From contig CAKRHR010000008.1 in assembly GCA_934339005.1 (NCBI GenBank), positions 19,980 through 83,979 of the forward strand: a stretch of 64,000 nucleotides of DNA, read 5' to 3'. Every line of letters starts with the position of its first letter. Position 1 is the first letter of the stretch. The notes under the pieces are model-generated. The model saw only the letters and a list, made by a program, of their open reading frames with translations, was not told the origin of the DNA and made no database searches. The DNA is from an uncultured Catenibacillus sp. GTDB taxonomy: Bacteria; Bacillota; Clostridia; Lachnospirales; Lachnospiraceae. Shown in pieces: positions 42,998 through 52,736 of the stretch. Made by a program: the position numbers and the translations under genes.

Positions 42998-43888
42998 ATG
43001 TTATTAGGTTCACATGTCAGTATGAGCGGAAAAGAGATGTTTCTTGGCTCAGTGAAGGAGGCATTGTCTTACGGTGCCAATACATTTATGGTGTACACAG
43101 GTGCGCCACAGAATACAAAAAGAAAAGAAATCAGTGAGTTAAATATTGATGCTGGTTGGACACTGATGCGTGAGCATGATATGCATGAAATCGTTATTCA
43201 TGCGCCATATATTATCAACCTCGGCAATGCAGTGAAAAAAGAAACATTTGAAATCGGTGTTGAATTTCTTCAGAAAGAACTTGAACGAAGTGCGGCAATG
43301 GGCAGCAAAATACTGGTGCTGCATCCGGGATCGCATGTGGGTGAAGGCACAGAGGTTGGCATTAAAAAAATCATAGAAGGTTTAAATGAAGTGCTGACAG
43401 CAGACACCACAGTCAACATTGCCCTTGAAACGATGGCAGGCAAGGGCAGTGAGATTGGTTCAACATTTGAAGAACTGGCGGCAATTTACGATGGCGTCAA
43501 GTACAATGACAAATTAAGAGTCTGCTTTGATACATGTCATACAAGTGATGCCGGTTATGATATTATCCATGATTTTGACGGTGTGATTGACCGGTTCGAC
43601 CGCATCATCGGGAAAAATCAAATTGCTGTTTTTCATATTAATGACAGCAAAAATGTGCCGGGTGCAGCCAAAGACAGACATGAAAATATCGGTTTTGGAC
43701 ACATTGGGTTTGATGCATTAAATTATATTGTGCATCATCCTGATTTTGAAGTCATTCCCAAAATTTTGGAAACACCATACATCAAAGATAAAGAGAATCC
43801 GAAAAAGTCTTATGCACCATATTTAAAAGAAATTCAAATGCTTAAAAATTCAAAATTTGATTGTCATATTTTTGATGAAATGGTATGA
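42998..43888 (+). CDS. nfo: Deoxyribonuclease IV (AP endonuclease, Nfo family)
   Basis: A 296-aa zinc-dependent AP endonuclease of the TIM-barrel family. Metal ligands lie in 'IHAPYIINLG', 'LVLHPGSHVGEG', 'IALETMAGKGSE', 'CFDTCHTSDAGYDI' and 'FHINDSKNVPGAAKDRHENI', with 'GFGHIGFDAL' and 'ILETPY'. It nicks abasic sites in base excision repair. AAGGAG lies before the ATG. A large terminator follows. Confidence 0.95.
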   Translation: MLLGSHVSMSGKEMFLGSVKEALSYGANTFMVYTGAPQNTKRKEISELNIDAGWTLMREHDMHEIVIHAPYIINLGNAVKKETFEIGVEFLQKELERSAAMGSKILVLHPGSHVGEGTEVGIKKIIEGLNEVLTADTTVNIALETMAGKGSEIGSTFEELAAIYDGVKYNDKLRVCFDTCHTSDAGYDIIHDFDGVIDRFDRIIGKNQIAVFHINDSKNVPGAAKDRHENIGFGHIGFDALNYIVHHPDFEVIPKILETPYIKDKENPKKSYAPYLKEIQMLKNSKFDCHIFDEMV

Positions 43889-43912
43889 TAAAACTGAACA
43901 GAAAGATTGGGA

Positions 43913-43971
43913 GGGAAATTCTGTGTTATCGCGTGAAGTGCGCGATGCAGTTGGAATTTCCCCATTTTTTT
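43913..43971 (+). terminator. Branched terminator after nfo
   Basis: Outer stem GGGAAATTC (43913-43921) with GAATTTCCC (43954-43962) plus inner ATCGCG/CGCGAT hairpin (43928-43933 with 43941-43946), followed by seven T. Confidence 0.85.
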
Positions 43972-43992
43972 AAATAAGGTAATGGAGTTTAT

Positions 43993-45687
43993 ATGAAAAA
44001 GAAAGAAATTTACATTTTTGGACATAAGAATCCGGACACAGATTCCATCTGTTCAGCTATTGCATGTGCTTATCTCAAAAATGAGATGGCAAAAAGATGC
44101 AGCGAGAATGAACTGCTTTATTTTGGCAAAGTTGAAGAAGATGCACAATATATTCCAAAACGTGCGGGTGTCATTAACCCGGAAACAGAGTATGTTTTAA
44201 AACGCTTTGGGGTGACTCCGCCGGGATACATGCCGGATGTCAGACGACAGGTGCAGGATATCAGCATCCGCAGAGTGAATGGTATTCACAAAAACCTTTC
44301 ACTGAAGCAGGCATGGAAAATCATGCGCGAGGTCAATGTTGCGACATTGCCAATCGTGGATGATAATGGGGTGATGGAAGGCCTGATTACGATGAGTGAT
44401 ATTGCCAGAGCTTACATGGCAGTTTACGACACGGATATTTTAAGTTCTTCCCAGACACCGTATGAAAATATTTTAGATGCCCTTGACGGTATGATGGTTG
44501 TTGGTAATGCCAAACATGTTGTATTAAAAGGCAAGATTTTTATTGCGGCAGCAAACAATGAAAAAATGAAAGATCGCATCGGTCAGGATGATGTTATTAT
44601 CCTTGGCAACCGTTATGAGACACAATTGTTTGCCATTGAAAATCATGTTTCCTGTATTATTGTCTGTGAAGGTGCGCCTGTATCAAGAACGATCCGCAAG
44701 TTGGCAGAAGAAGCCGGCTGTAAGATTATTAGTTCACCGTACGATACATATACGGTGGCACGACTGATTACACAGAGTGTGCCGGTCAGCTATTTTATGA
44801 CCTCAGAGAATTTAATCACATTCAGAAAAAATGAATTTATCGATGATATCAAAGGTATTATGACGAAATTAAGACACCGGGATTTTCCGATTGTCACAAA
44901 GGATGGTAAATTTATCGGTATGATTTCCAGACGTTCATTGCTGAATATGCCGACAAAACGTATTATTCTTGTGGACCACAATGAAATCGACCAGGCGGTT
45001 GATGGTATTCATGAGGCAGAGGTGCTTGGCATCATTGACCACCATAAATTAGGTACTGTTGAAACAGTGAAGCCGGTCAATGTGCGCAATCAGCCGGTGG
45101 GATGTACGGCAACGATTATTTACCATATGTTTATGGAAAATGGTATTGAAATCCCTGAAAATATTGCAGGTATTTTATGTGCGGCGATTTTGTCAGACAC
45201 ATTACTGTTCCGTTCACCGACATGCACACAGACGGACAAAGATGCGGCTGGGTATCTTGCATCTGTGGCAAAGATTACACCTGAAGAACTGGCGGAAAAT
45301 ATGTTCCGTGCAGGTGGCAACTTAGACAAAAAGACAGAGGAAGAAATTTTTTATCAGGATTATAAGAAATTCATTTCAAACGGCATAACTTTCGGTGTCG
45401 GACAGGTACTTGTCATGTCAAAAGATGAGCTTGTAAAAGTGCGCAAAAAGATTATGCATTATGTGAAAAAGGCCAGAGAAGATAAAGGTCTTGATATGAT
45501 GTTTTTGATGCTCACAAACATTGTCGAAGAGAGTTCAGAAATTTTATTTGACGGTGCAAGGGCAAAAGAGGTGCTTGAAGACAGTTTTGTTGACGGAACT
45601 ATGAACGAAGGCTATCTGGCACTTCCGGGTGTTGTATCCAGAAAGAAACAGTTCATTCCACCAATCATGACAACATTGCAGCAGTAG
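43993..45687 (+). CDS. Mn-dependent inorganic pyrophosphatase with CBS and DRTGG domains (copy 1)
   Basis: A family II (DHH) pyrophosphatase of 564 aa hydrolysing PPi to phosphate. Order: N-terminal DHH start 'GHKNPDTDSICSAIACAY', CBS domain ('ATLPIVDDNGVMEGLITMSD'), DRTGG domain (~170-270, 'VIILGNRYETQLFAIE'), second CBS ('RHRDFPIVTKDGKFIGMIS'), then DHH continuation 'VDHNE' and 'IIDHHKLG', and DHHA2 with 'SRKKQFIPPI'. The CBS/DRTGG insert binds adenine nucleotides in known members and tunes activity. Eleven nt before a paralogous copy. It has a ~13-residue N-terminal insertion ('KRCSENELLYFGKVEED') not present in copy 2. Confidence 0.93.
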   Translation: MKKKEIYIFGHKNPDTDSICSAIACAYLKNEMAKRCSENELLYFGKVEEDAQYIPKRAGVINPETEYVLKRFGVTPPGYMPDVRRQVQDISIRRVNGIHKNLSLKQAWKIMREVNVATLPIVDDNGVMEGLITMSDIARAYMAVYDTDILSSSQTPYENILDALDGMMVVGNAKHVVLKGKIFIAAANNEKMKDRIGQDDVIILGNRYETQLFAIENHVSCIIVCEGAPVSRTIRKLAEEAGCKIISSPYDTYTVARLITQSVPVSYFMTSENLITFRKNEFIDDIKGIMTKLRHRDFPIVTKDGKFIGMISRRSLLNMPTKRIILVDHNEIDQAVDGIHEAEVLGIIDHHKLGTVETVKPVNVRNQPVGCTATIIYHMFMENGIEIPENIAGILCAAILSDTLLFRSPTCTQTDKDAAGYLASVAKITPEELAENMFRAGGNLDKKTEEEIFYQDYKKFISNGITFGVGQVLVMSKDELVKVRKKIMHYVKKAREDKGLDMMFLMLTNIVEESSEILFDGARAKEVLEDSFVDGTMNEGYLALPGVVSRKKQFIPPIMTTLQQ

Positions 45688-45698
45688 GAGGCAGAACG

Positions 45699-47345
45699 AT
45701 GAAAAAAGATATTTTTGTAATTGGACATAAAAATCCGGATACTGATTCCATATGTTCTGCGATTGCCTATGCACATTTGAAGAATCAGCTTTCAAAAGGA
45801 CAGGAAGATTACGTGCCGATGCGTGCAGGGCAGATTAGTGCTGAAACGTCATTTGTACTGAATTATTTTCACCATGAAGCACCGGGATATATCAATGATG
45901 TGCGCAGTCAGGTTAAGGATGCTGAACTGGATGAAAGTATTTGCGTATCCAAAGATATGTCATTGAAAAATGCATGGAATGTGCTTAAAGAAAATCATTT
46001 GTCTACATTAACAGTTGTGGATGAACAAAAACATATGGAGGGTCTGATTACAGTCGGTGATATTGCCCGCTCTTTCATGGGCGTGTACGACAATCAGATT
46101 TTATCCAATGCGAAAACCCCATATAAAAATATTGTAGAAACCGTTGAAGGCGAGCTGCTTGTCGGTGATATTGATCAGTGCGTGGAACATGGTAAAGTTC
46201 TCATTGCAGCGGCAAATCCTGATTTAATGGAAGAATATATTGAGGATGGCGATATTGTTATTCTTGGGGACCGTTATGAAACTCAGTTGTGTGCTATTGA
46301 GATGAATGCGAGCTGTATTATTGTCTGCGTTGGTGCGTATGTATCAGAAGGCATTAAGAAGCTGGCAGAGGAAAAAGGCTGTGCCATCATTAAGACAAAT
46401 TACGATACGTTTATTGCAGCCCGACTGATGAACCAGAGTATCCCGATTTCATTTTTTATGGTTAAGGACGGTTTGATTTCATTTAAACCGGAAGAATTTA
46501 TTGAAGATGTGCGCAAGGTAATGGCAACAAAGCGTCATCGTGATTTTCCTGTCATTAACCATCGTGATGAATTTGTGGGACTTCTGTCACGACACAGTCT
46601 GATTGATATGGTGAAAAAACAGTTGATTCTTGTGGACCATAATGAGAAAAATCAGGCAGTAGACGGTATTGAGGATGCAGAAATTCTTGAGCTGATTGAC
46701 CATCATAAATTAGGTTATGTGGAAACATTAAAACCGGTATATTTCAGAGCACAGCCTGTGGGCTGTACAGGAACGATTGTGTATTTGATATACAAAGAAA
46801 AAGGTGTAGAAATTCCGGCAGATATTGCAGGTCTTTTGTGTTCGGCGATTATTTCAGATACATTGATGTACCGCTCACCGACATGCACAGCGCTGGATAT
46901 AATGGCGGCGGATGCGCTGGCTAAAATTTCTGGTATTGAGATTGAATCCTATGCTATGGAAATGTTTGGCGCGGGCAGCAACCTTAAATCCAAATCTGCC
47001 GAAGAAATTTTCTATCAGGATTTCAAAAAATTCAATGCGGGCAGCCGTAAATATGGTGTGGGTCAGATTACATCCATTAATCATGAAGAACTTGATGAAA
47101 TCCGCGAGAAGATGATTGATTATATGCAGACTGCAGGCGAAAAACATGGTGTTGGCATGGTATTCTTTATGATGACAGATATCCTCAAAGAATCCACAGA
47201 ACTTCTGTGCATGGGTCATGGCGCTTATGAAGCAGCAGTGGAAGCTTTTGATGTGGAAGGCGACGGCACAGCCATTTATCTTGAAGGTGTTGTGTCACGT
47301 AAGAAGCAGTTGATTCCGAAGTTGATGGCGGTATTGCAGAACTAA
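45699..47345 (+). CDS. Mn-dependent inorganic pyrophosphatase with CBS and DRTGG domains (copy 2)
   Basis: A paralogue of the preceding gene, 548 aa, with the same domain order: 'GHKNPDTDSICSAIAYAH', CBS ('STLTVVDEQKHMEGLITVGD'), DRTGG ('VILGDRYETQLCAIEM'), CBS ('RHRDFPVINHRDEFVGLLS'), 'VDHNEK', 'LIDHHKLG' and DHHA2 'SRKKQLIPKL'. All metal-binding motifs are intact, so both copies should be active. AGGAGG lies before the ATG. Divergence is spread over the whole length, so the duplication is old. The pair may make a heteromer or respond to different nucleotides. Confidence 0.93.
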   Translation: MKKDIFVIGHKNPDTDSICSAIAYAHLKNQLSKGQEDYVPMRAGQISAETSFVLNYFHHEAPGYINDVRSQVKDAELDESICVSKDMSLKNAWNVLKENHLSTLTVVDEQKHMEGLITVGDIARSFMGVYDNQILSNAKTPYKNIVETVEGELLVGDIDQCVEHGKVLIAAANPDLMEEYIEDGDIVILGDRYETQLCAIEMNASCIIVCVGAYVSEGIKKLAEEKGCAIIKTNYDTFIAARLMNQSIPISFFMVKDGLISFKPEEFIEDVRKVMATKRHRDFPVINHRDEFVGLLSRHSLIDMVKKQLILVDHNEKNQAVDGIEDAEILELIDHHKLGYVETLKPVYFRAQPVGCTGTIVYLIYKEKGVEIPADIAGLLCSAIISDTLMYRSPTCTALDIMAADALAKISGIEIESYAMEMFGAGSNLKSKSAEEIFYQDFKKFNAGSRKYGVGQITSINHEELDEIREKMIDYMQTAGEKHGVGMVFFMMTDILKESTELLCMGHGAYEAAVEAFDVEGDGTAIYLEGVVSRKKQLIPKLMAVLQN

Positions 47346-47411
47346 ATATGCAGAAAATATTTCGCAGGCAATAGATATAAATAAAAAAAGTATAAATGGA
47401 GATATAGGAAA

Positions 47412-47999
47412 ATGGCAAAACAACAATGGAAACCGGGCAACATGCTCTATCCGCTGCCCGCAGTTATGGTAAGCTGTGGCGATAAAGAAGGACACAAAAA
47501 TGTTTTGACAGCAGCATGGACAGGCACGATTTGTTCTGACCCGGCGATGGTCTACGTGTCTATCCGAAAAAGCAGATATTCACATCACATGATTTCAGAA
47601 ACTGGCGAATATGTCATCAATCTGACAACAGAAGATTTGGCATTTGCCACAGATTATGTGGGTGTGCGTTCAGGTAAAGATGAAGATAAATTTGAAAAAA
47701 TGCATCTGACACCGGTTATGGGTACGTTAGAGTATGCTCCGATGATTGATGAAAGTCCGGTATGTATTGAATGTATCGTTGAACAGGTGTTAGAACTTGG
47801 CAGCCACGATATGTTTATCGCGCGTGTTAAAAATGTCTACGCTGATGAAAAATATATGGATGCCAACGGCAAATTTGATTTGGCAAAAGCCAAACCGCTT
47901 GTATATTCTCACGGACAGTATTACGGTGTTGGCAAACATATCGGTAAATTCGGATTTTCCGTGCAGAAGAAACCTGCGGCAAAGAAGACAAAAAAATAA
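47412..47999 (+). CDS. Flavin reductase family (FMN-binding split-barrel) protein
   Basis: A 195-aa flavoprotein similar to flavoredoxin/DIM6-NTAB flavin reductases: 'LYPLPAVMVSCGDKEGHKNV', 'TAAWTGTICSDPAMVYVSIR', 'SRYSHHMISETGEYVINL' and 'IECIVEQVLELGSHDMF'. It binds FMN and transfers electrons or hydride; the partner is unknown. The basic C-terminal tail (~'KKPAAKKTKK') is lineage-specific. A GGAG site precedes the ATG. Confidence 0.85.
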   Translation: MAKQQWKPGNMLYPLPAVMVSCGDKEGHKNVLTAAWTGTICSDPAMVYVSIRKSRYSHHMISETGEYVINLTTEDLAFATDYVGVRSGKDEDKFEKMHLTPVMGTLEYAPMIDESPVCIECIVEQVLELGSHDMFIARVKNVYADEKYMDANGKFDLAKAKPLVYSHGQYYGVGKHIGKFGFSVQKKPAAKKTKK

Positions 48000-48047
48000 A
48001 TTGGATGATTCCATAATTCTAAACCCTACGAAAGCCGGTGATGCAGC

Positions 48048-49322
48048 ATGAACAATCCAATATGGTTTCATATCGACGTCAATAATGCATTTTTAAGCTG
48101 GACGGCGGTGGATGAACTGGCAAACGGAGCGCAGCGGGATTTGCGGACGATGCCTGCCATCATCGGCGGCAGCAGAGAAACCAGACATGGTGTTGTGCTG
48201 GCAAAATCTATGATTGCAAAGTCTTACGGTGTGCGCACCGGAGAGCCGGTGACAGATGCATTGAAAAAATGTCCAAACCTTGTGCTTGTGCCGCCAAATC
48301 ATCAAAAATACAGTGAATACAGTCATCGGCTGATGCAGCATTTGCAGCAGCATTCGCCGGAGATTATTCAGTACAGCATTGACGAATGTTTTATGCATTA
48401 TTTGCCTGAATTTCAGAAAAATCAGACCGAAGCCATGCGCAGACAAAGTGCTGTGGAGGCAGCGATTGCGCTTAAAGATGAAATCAAAACACAGTTTGGA
48501 TTTACGGTCAATATCGGCATTTCAAACAACCGGCTGCTTGCAAAGATGGCATCGGATTTTGAAAAGCCGGACAAAGTACATACACTGTTCCAGGATGAAA
48601 TTCAGAAAAAGATGTGGCCTCTGCCGGTATCGGATTTATTTATGGTAGGCAAAATGTCGGCACAGAAGCTGAGACTCCTTGGTATTAAGACTATTGGTGA
48701 TTTGGCAAAGATGGATCCGGAGATTATAGAGTCTCACTTAAAAAGCCACGGACGCACAATTTGGTCCTATGCAAACGGCATTGAAATCACGCCGTTAGAT
48801 GAGCGCACAAAAGCAGATACAAATAATAAAGGTATCGGTAATTCAACAACACTGGCCCATGACGTGACGGATCGCAAAGAGGTGTCAAAAATTTTGCAGG
48901 GTCTTGCAGAAAAAACAGGCAGCAGACTGCGCCAGACGAATCAGCTTGCAGGTCAAATTTGTGTGGAAATCAAATATTTTAACTTTCAGTCCGTATCCCA
49001 TCAGGGGGCACTGCTGACGGCGACAGACAATACCGCTGTGATTTTAAAAAATGCAGAGCGCTTATTTGACGAAATATGGACAGGCGTGCCGATTCGGCTG
49101 CTTGGCATTCGTTTGTCAAAACTTACCGAGGAATATGGACAGCAACTCAATCTTTTTGATATGGGCGGAAAAGATGCGCAAAAACAACAGCAGTTAGATA
49201 AAGCTCTGGATGAAATCCGCAACCGTTTTGGCAAAACAGCAATCATGCGCGGCAGTGCTGTCAAAAAGACAGATGCCAGATTTGGCTGGGAAGCCGAGGC
49301 GGATATGGGGGATGAGGACTGA
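48048..49322 (+). CDS. dinB: Y-family DNA polymerase (DinB/Pol IV type)
   Basis: A translesion polymerase of 424 aa. Active-site residues Asp10 ('FHIDVNNAF') and Asp112-Glu113 ('YSIDECF') are present, with the fingers motif 'RETRHGVVLAKSMIAKSYGV', thumb HhH ('RLLGIKTIGDLAKM'), little finger, and a C-terminal clamp-binding motif 'QLNLFDM' expected to dock on DnaN. The N-terminus 'MNNPIWFHIDVNNAFLSW' is of the clostridial DinB-like subgroup. No LexA-type operator is seen just upstream, so SOS control is not supported by sequence. The Shine-Dalgarno is weak. Confidence 0.92.
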   Translation: MNNPIWFHIDVNNAFLSWTAVDELANGAQRDLRTMPAIIGGSRETRHGVVLAKSMIAKSYGVRTGEPVTDALKKCPNLVLVPPNHQKYSEYSHRLMQHLQQHSPEIIQYSIDECFMHYLPEFQKNQTEAMRRQSAVEAAIALKDEIKTQFGFTVNIGISNNRLLAKMASDFEKPDKVHTLFQDEIQKKMWPLPVSDLFMVGKMSAQKLRLLGIKTIGDLAKMDPEIIESHLKSHGRTIWSYANGIEITPLDERTKADTNNKGIGNSTTLAHDVTDRKEVSKILQGLAEKTGSRLRQTNQLAGQICVEIKYFNFQSVSHQGALLTATDNTAVILKNAERLFDEIWTGVPIRLLGIRLSKLTEEYGQQLNLFDMGGKDAQKQQQLDKALDEIRNRFGKTAIMRGSAVKKTDARFGWEAEADMGDED

Positions 49323-49419
49323 AAAGAAAAATTATCAATCATCGCGCAAAATTGTATAAAATGATGATGAAGAAATATAGACAAGTATAGACATAGAAAC
49401 AAAACAGGAGATGGTCATC

Positions 49420-49926
49420 TTGAAAAATGTAGTATTAACAGGCATGCCGGGTGCAGGCAAAAGCACAGTTGGCGTTGTTCTTGCAAAAATTTTAGGCTAT
49501 GATTTTATAGATTCTGATTTATTGATTCAAAATCAGGAGGGACACATTTTACAATACCTGATTGAGCATCACGGTATTGACGGATTTCTGGAGATTGAAA
49601 ACCAGGTCAATTCAGATATTCATGTGGAAAATTCAGTGATTTCCACAGGCGGCAGTGTGTGCTATTGTGATGGCGCCATGAAATCTTTGAAAAAAGAGGG
49701 TATTGTTGTATATATCAAAGTATCTTACGAAAACCTCAAGCGCAGACTTGGCAACCTGTCAAAGCGTGGTGTTGTCATTCACAAAGGTTCCACATTGTTG
49801 GATTTGTATAAAGAAAGAACACCTTTATATGAAAAATATGCCGATGTGATTGTGGATGTGACAGACATGTCCATTGAGGCAGCAATCGAAAAGATTAAAA
49901 ATGAAGTGGAGAAGGCATTAGCGTGA
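49420..49926 (+). CDS. Shikimate-kinase-like P-loop kinase
   Basis: A 168-aa P-loop kinase: Walker A 'GMPGAGKSTVG', 'YDFIDSDLLIQ' (the Asp of the substrate site), 'STGGSV', and the lid/closing 'ERTPLYEKYADVIVD'. It belongs to the shikimate kinase fold, but the substrate-binding Arg of the usual 'FRxxE' motif is missing (it reads 'GFLEIENQV'), so phosphorylation of shikimate is not certain. The TTG at 49420 is chosen because GGAG lies 9 nt upstream, whereas the ATG at 49411 abuts it. No other aromatic-pathway gene is near. It overlaps the next gene by 4 nt. Confidence 0.7.
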   Translation: MKNVVLTGMPGAGKSTVGVVLAKILGYDFIDSDLLIQNQEGHILQYLIEHHGIDGFLEIENQVNSDIHVENSVISTGGSVCYCDGAMKSLKKEGIVVYIKVSYENLKRRLGNLSKRGVVIHKGSTLLDLYKERTPLYEKYADVIVDVTDMSIEAAIEKIKNEVEKALA

Positions 49927-52517
49927 AATCAAAGTTCAAGGTTGACTTTTCGGGACCACAAAAGATTGTATGGAAATACAGATATTATATTCTGGCATTT
50001 ATAATACCATTTTTATCCGTTTTCATTGCCAATATCAGCATGGGTGTGTATCCATTTGGTGAACGTGGTGTCAATGTTATTGATTCCTTTCACCAGTATG
50101 CGCCGTTTTTTTCGGAATTTTACGATAAAGTTGTCCATGGAGAAAGTTTATTTTATTCATGGAATGGTGGCCTGGGCATTAATTTCTGGTCAATTGTGGC
50201 CTATTATTTGTCCAGTCCATTAAATATCATTGTCTTACTCTTTCCAAGAGCTTATTTATTGGAAGCGTTTGCATTGATTATTATGCTCAAAATTGCCCTT
50301 TCGGGTTTGAGTTTTGCATATTATATTCGAAAACATTACAGAAAATACGATTTGTCCATCGTGTATTTCAGCAGTTTTTATGCCCTCAGCGGTTGGGTGC
50401 TTGGCTATAACTGGAATATCATGTGGCTGGATTGTATTGTTCTGTTTCCTCTTGTGATGCTTGGCATCGAGCAGCTTGTGAAGGACGGCAAAGGTCTGTT
50501 TTATGCAGTCATGCTTGGCCTGTCGATTTTCTTTAACTATTATATTTCGATTATGATATGTATCTTTCTGGTAATTTACTTTTTTGTATTATTTTTCCAG
50601 AAACGGACAAAAACGTTGAAACTGTTTGTAAAACGATTTCTGACATTTGCAGGTTATTCGCTGCTTGCAGGCGGTATGGCAGCTGTGATGCTGCTTCCTG
50701 AAATGTACACGCTGATGCAGACACATTCCGCAGATTCCAGCTTTCCGACTAAATGGAAATTTTATGAGAATTTCTTAGATATTCTCGGACAACAGCTTCC
50801 ATTTGTCGAACCGACAGATTTGAGTGGTCTGCCAAATCTGTTTTGCGGTATTATCGTGCTGATGTGTGTTATTTTGTACATTTTCAGAAAAAAGACACCG
50901 CTTAAATACAAAATTTCAAGATTGCTTTTACTTGTTTTTTTGATTTTTAGCTGCAATGTCAATGTACTCGATTACATATGGCACGGATTTCATTATCCGA
51001 ACAGCCTGCCGAATCGATTTACATTTATTTATATTTTTGTATTGCTGACCATTGCCTATGAAGTGATACTGTCATTGCATCAGTATCATTTGTGGCAGTA
51101 TTTAGTGGCATTTTTAGGCAGCATGATGTTTGTGCTGGCTGTTTATTACCAGGGCAATGAAAGCTATGGTCTGTATGTTTATTTTATTTCCATGGGTTTA
51201 TTATGGGTGTATTTATTGCTGATGTGCCTGTACAAAGTAAATATCAACAAGCGAAAGCTTTTTGGCGGTATTTTGTGTGTAGTTTTAGTGCTTGAGGCCG
51301 GGGCGAATGGCATTTTTGGACTGATTCAAAATGGCAGCATCAACCGGACAAATTATAACAGTAAGCTTGAAGCGGCACAGTCTGTGCGCAAGTATGTCGG
51401 TGATGAACTGTGCAGAACAGAGCTTGATACATTTAATGGCAGAAATAATGCTATGTGGCTTGGTTTTAAGAGTCTGTCAATGTTTTCATCTACGCTCAGT
51501 GACGGACTGGATACATTTCTTGATAATATGGGCTACTTTGCGGCAGTGAACAAATTCAGCTATGAGGGCGCAACCAGATTGACAGATGCGATGTTTGACA
51601 TTAAATATCTGATGAGTGAGGATGAAAAAGAAAATATCCGCGCGTTTGAATATCTTGGGGAATTTGACGGACAATATCTGTACCAGAATAATGAGGCGCT
51701 GCCGATTGCGTTTATGGTAAAAGACTCATATGCCGACTGGACAGCAGACGGCAAGTATCCATGGGAAAATCAAAACAGCTTTGCCAAAGCCGCAACCGGT
51801 GTGACAGATGAACTGTTCAGTCTGGAATATATGACAGGTGAGCCAGAGGCAACCGGTGCAATTGCCAGCAAGCAAAGTGATTTTTCGTATCATATTGTGG
51901 AGGATGGCACAGAGGATACCGCACTGCTTGTATACACGTATCAGCCGACCTATCAGAAGGAACGTTATATTTATTATGAAGCACCGCATATGAGCAAACT
52001 CAAAGTCAGCATCAACGGCAATATCAGAACTTATTCCGATACCCGCGGACATATTGTGGATTTGGGCGATATCGGACCGCAGGATACCGTGACTTTGACA
52101 CTGACATTAGACAGCGGTTATACAAGTGCGGATGTGGAAATGGTGTTATTTGGGTTAAATGAGGATATTTACCGCCAGGTATGGGGACAACTGAGTCAGG
52201 AAACACTAAACATTGTGGATAACGTGGCAACTTCCCTCAAAGGCACGATTGATGTGGCGGAAAATGGTATTTTATACACATCCATTCCATATGATGCCGG
52301 ATGGACAGTGCGTGTAGACGGACAAAAGGTTGAAACGAAGTCCTTAAATGGCAGTTTAATGTATATTGAACTGGATGCCGGTACGCATGAAATCGAGATG
52401 TCATTTATCCCTCAGGGCTTTATTCCGGGGCTGATGATATCGGCGGGATGCCTGTTTATTTTAATTGTTATAGGTTTCAGACGTAAAAAATTCTGTGAAA
52501 ATGTTACCGAATTATAA
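49923..52517 (+). CDS. YfhO family membrane protein
   Basis: A large membrane protein of 864 aa with about a dozen N-terminal hydrophobic helices (~20-480), an extracytoplasmic domain (~490-835) and a final C-terminal helix. The loop after TM1 has 'VNVIDSFHQYAPFFSEFYDK', placed like the acidic catalytic loop of GT-C glycosyltransferases. In Bacillus, YfhO is linked to glycosylation of lipoteichoic acid. The start is GTG inside a GTGA overlap with the preceding kinase-like gene, so translation is coupled. The acceptor glycopolymer here is unknown. Confidence 0.85.
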   Translation: MKSKFKVDFSGPQKIVWKYRYYILAFIIPFLSVFIANISMGVYPFGERGVNVIDSFHQYAPFFSEFYDKVVHGESLFYSWNGGLGINFWSIVAYYLSSPLNIIVLLFPRAYLLEAFALIIMLKIALSGLSFAYYIRKHYRKYDLSIVYFSSFYALSGWVLGYNWNIMWLDCIVLFPLVMLGIEQLVKDGKGLFYAVMLGLSIFFNYYISIMICIFLVIYFFVLFFQKRTKTLKLFVKRFLTFAGYSLLAGGMAAVMLLPEMYTLMQTHSADSSFPTKWKFYENFLDILGQQLPFVEPTDLSGLPNLFCGIIVLMCVILYIFRKKTPLKYKISRLLLLVFLIFSCNVNVLDYIWHGFHYPNSLPNRFTFIYIFVLLTIAYEVILSLHQYHLWQYLVAFLGSMMFVLAVYYQGNESYGLYVYFISMGLLWVYLLLMCLYKVNINKRKLFGGILCVVLVLEAGANGIFGLIQNGSINRTNYNSKLEAAQSVRKYVGDELCRTELDTFNGRNNAMWLGFKSLSMFSSTLSDGLDTFLDNMGYFAAVNKFSYEGATRLTDAMFDIKYLMSEDEKENIRAFEYLGEFDGQYLYQNNEALPIAFMVKDSYADWTADGKYPWENQNSFAKAATGVTDELFSLEYMTGEPEATGAIASKQSDFSYHIVEDGTEDTALLVYTYQPTYQKERYIYYEAPHMSKLKVSINGNIRTYSDTRGHIVDLGDIGPQDTVTLTLTLDSGYTSADVEMVLFGLNEDIYRQVWGQLSQETLNIVDNVATSLKGTIDVAENGILYTSIPYDAGWTVRVDGQKVETKSLNGSLMYIELDAGTHEIEMSFIPQGFIPGLMISAGCLFILIVIGFRRKKFCENVTEL

Positions 52518-52567
52518 GAAAAAGTAAAGAATTTTAAAACCATATTTAATAAAAAAGTAAAATAAGA

Positions 52568-52595
52568 TTTACAAATGAAGAAGATGTGTTATAAT
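52568..52595 (+). promoter_or_regulatory. murA promoter
   Basis: TTTACA (52568-52573), 16-nt spacer, perfect TATAAT (52590-52595), followed by a ~140-nt leader before murA. Confidence 0.6.
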
Positions 52596-52736
52596 GATAC
52601 CAGTAAAATTGTAAATGATATCTAAATTGGATGACTATGCAGTTATGCAGATAACTTATAAGGAATGACAGAAAAGACTAGAGAAAAACCCTGAAAAGAA
52701 AAATCTTAATAAAAAGAGATAATTACGAGGTATGTC

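Noticed and set aside
48000..48047. LexA/SOS box upstream of dinB
   Set aside because: No GAAC-N4-GTTC match just upstream of the gene.
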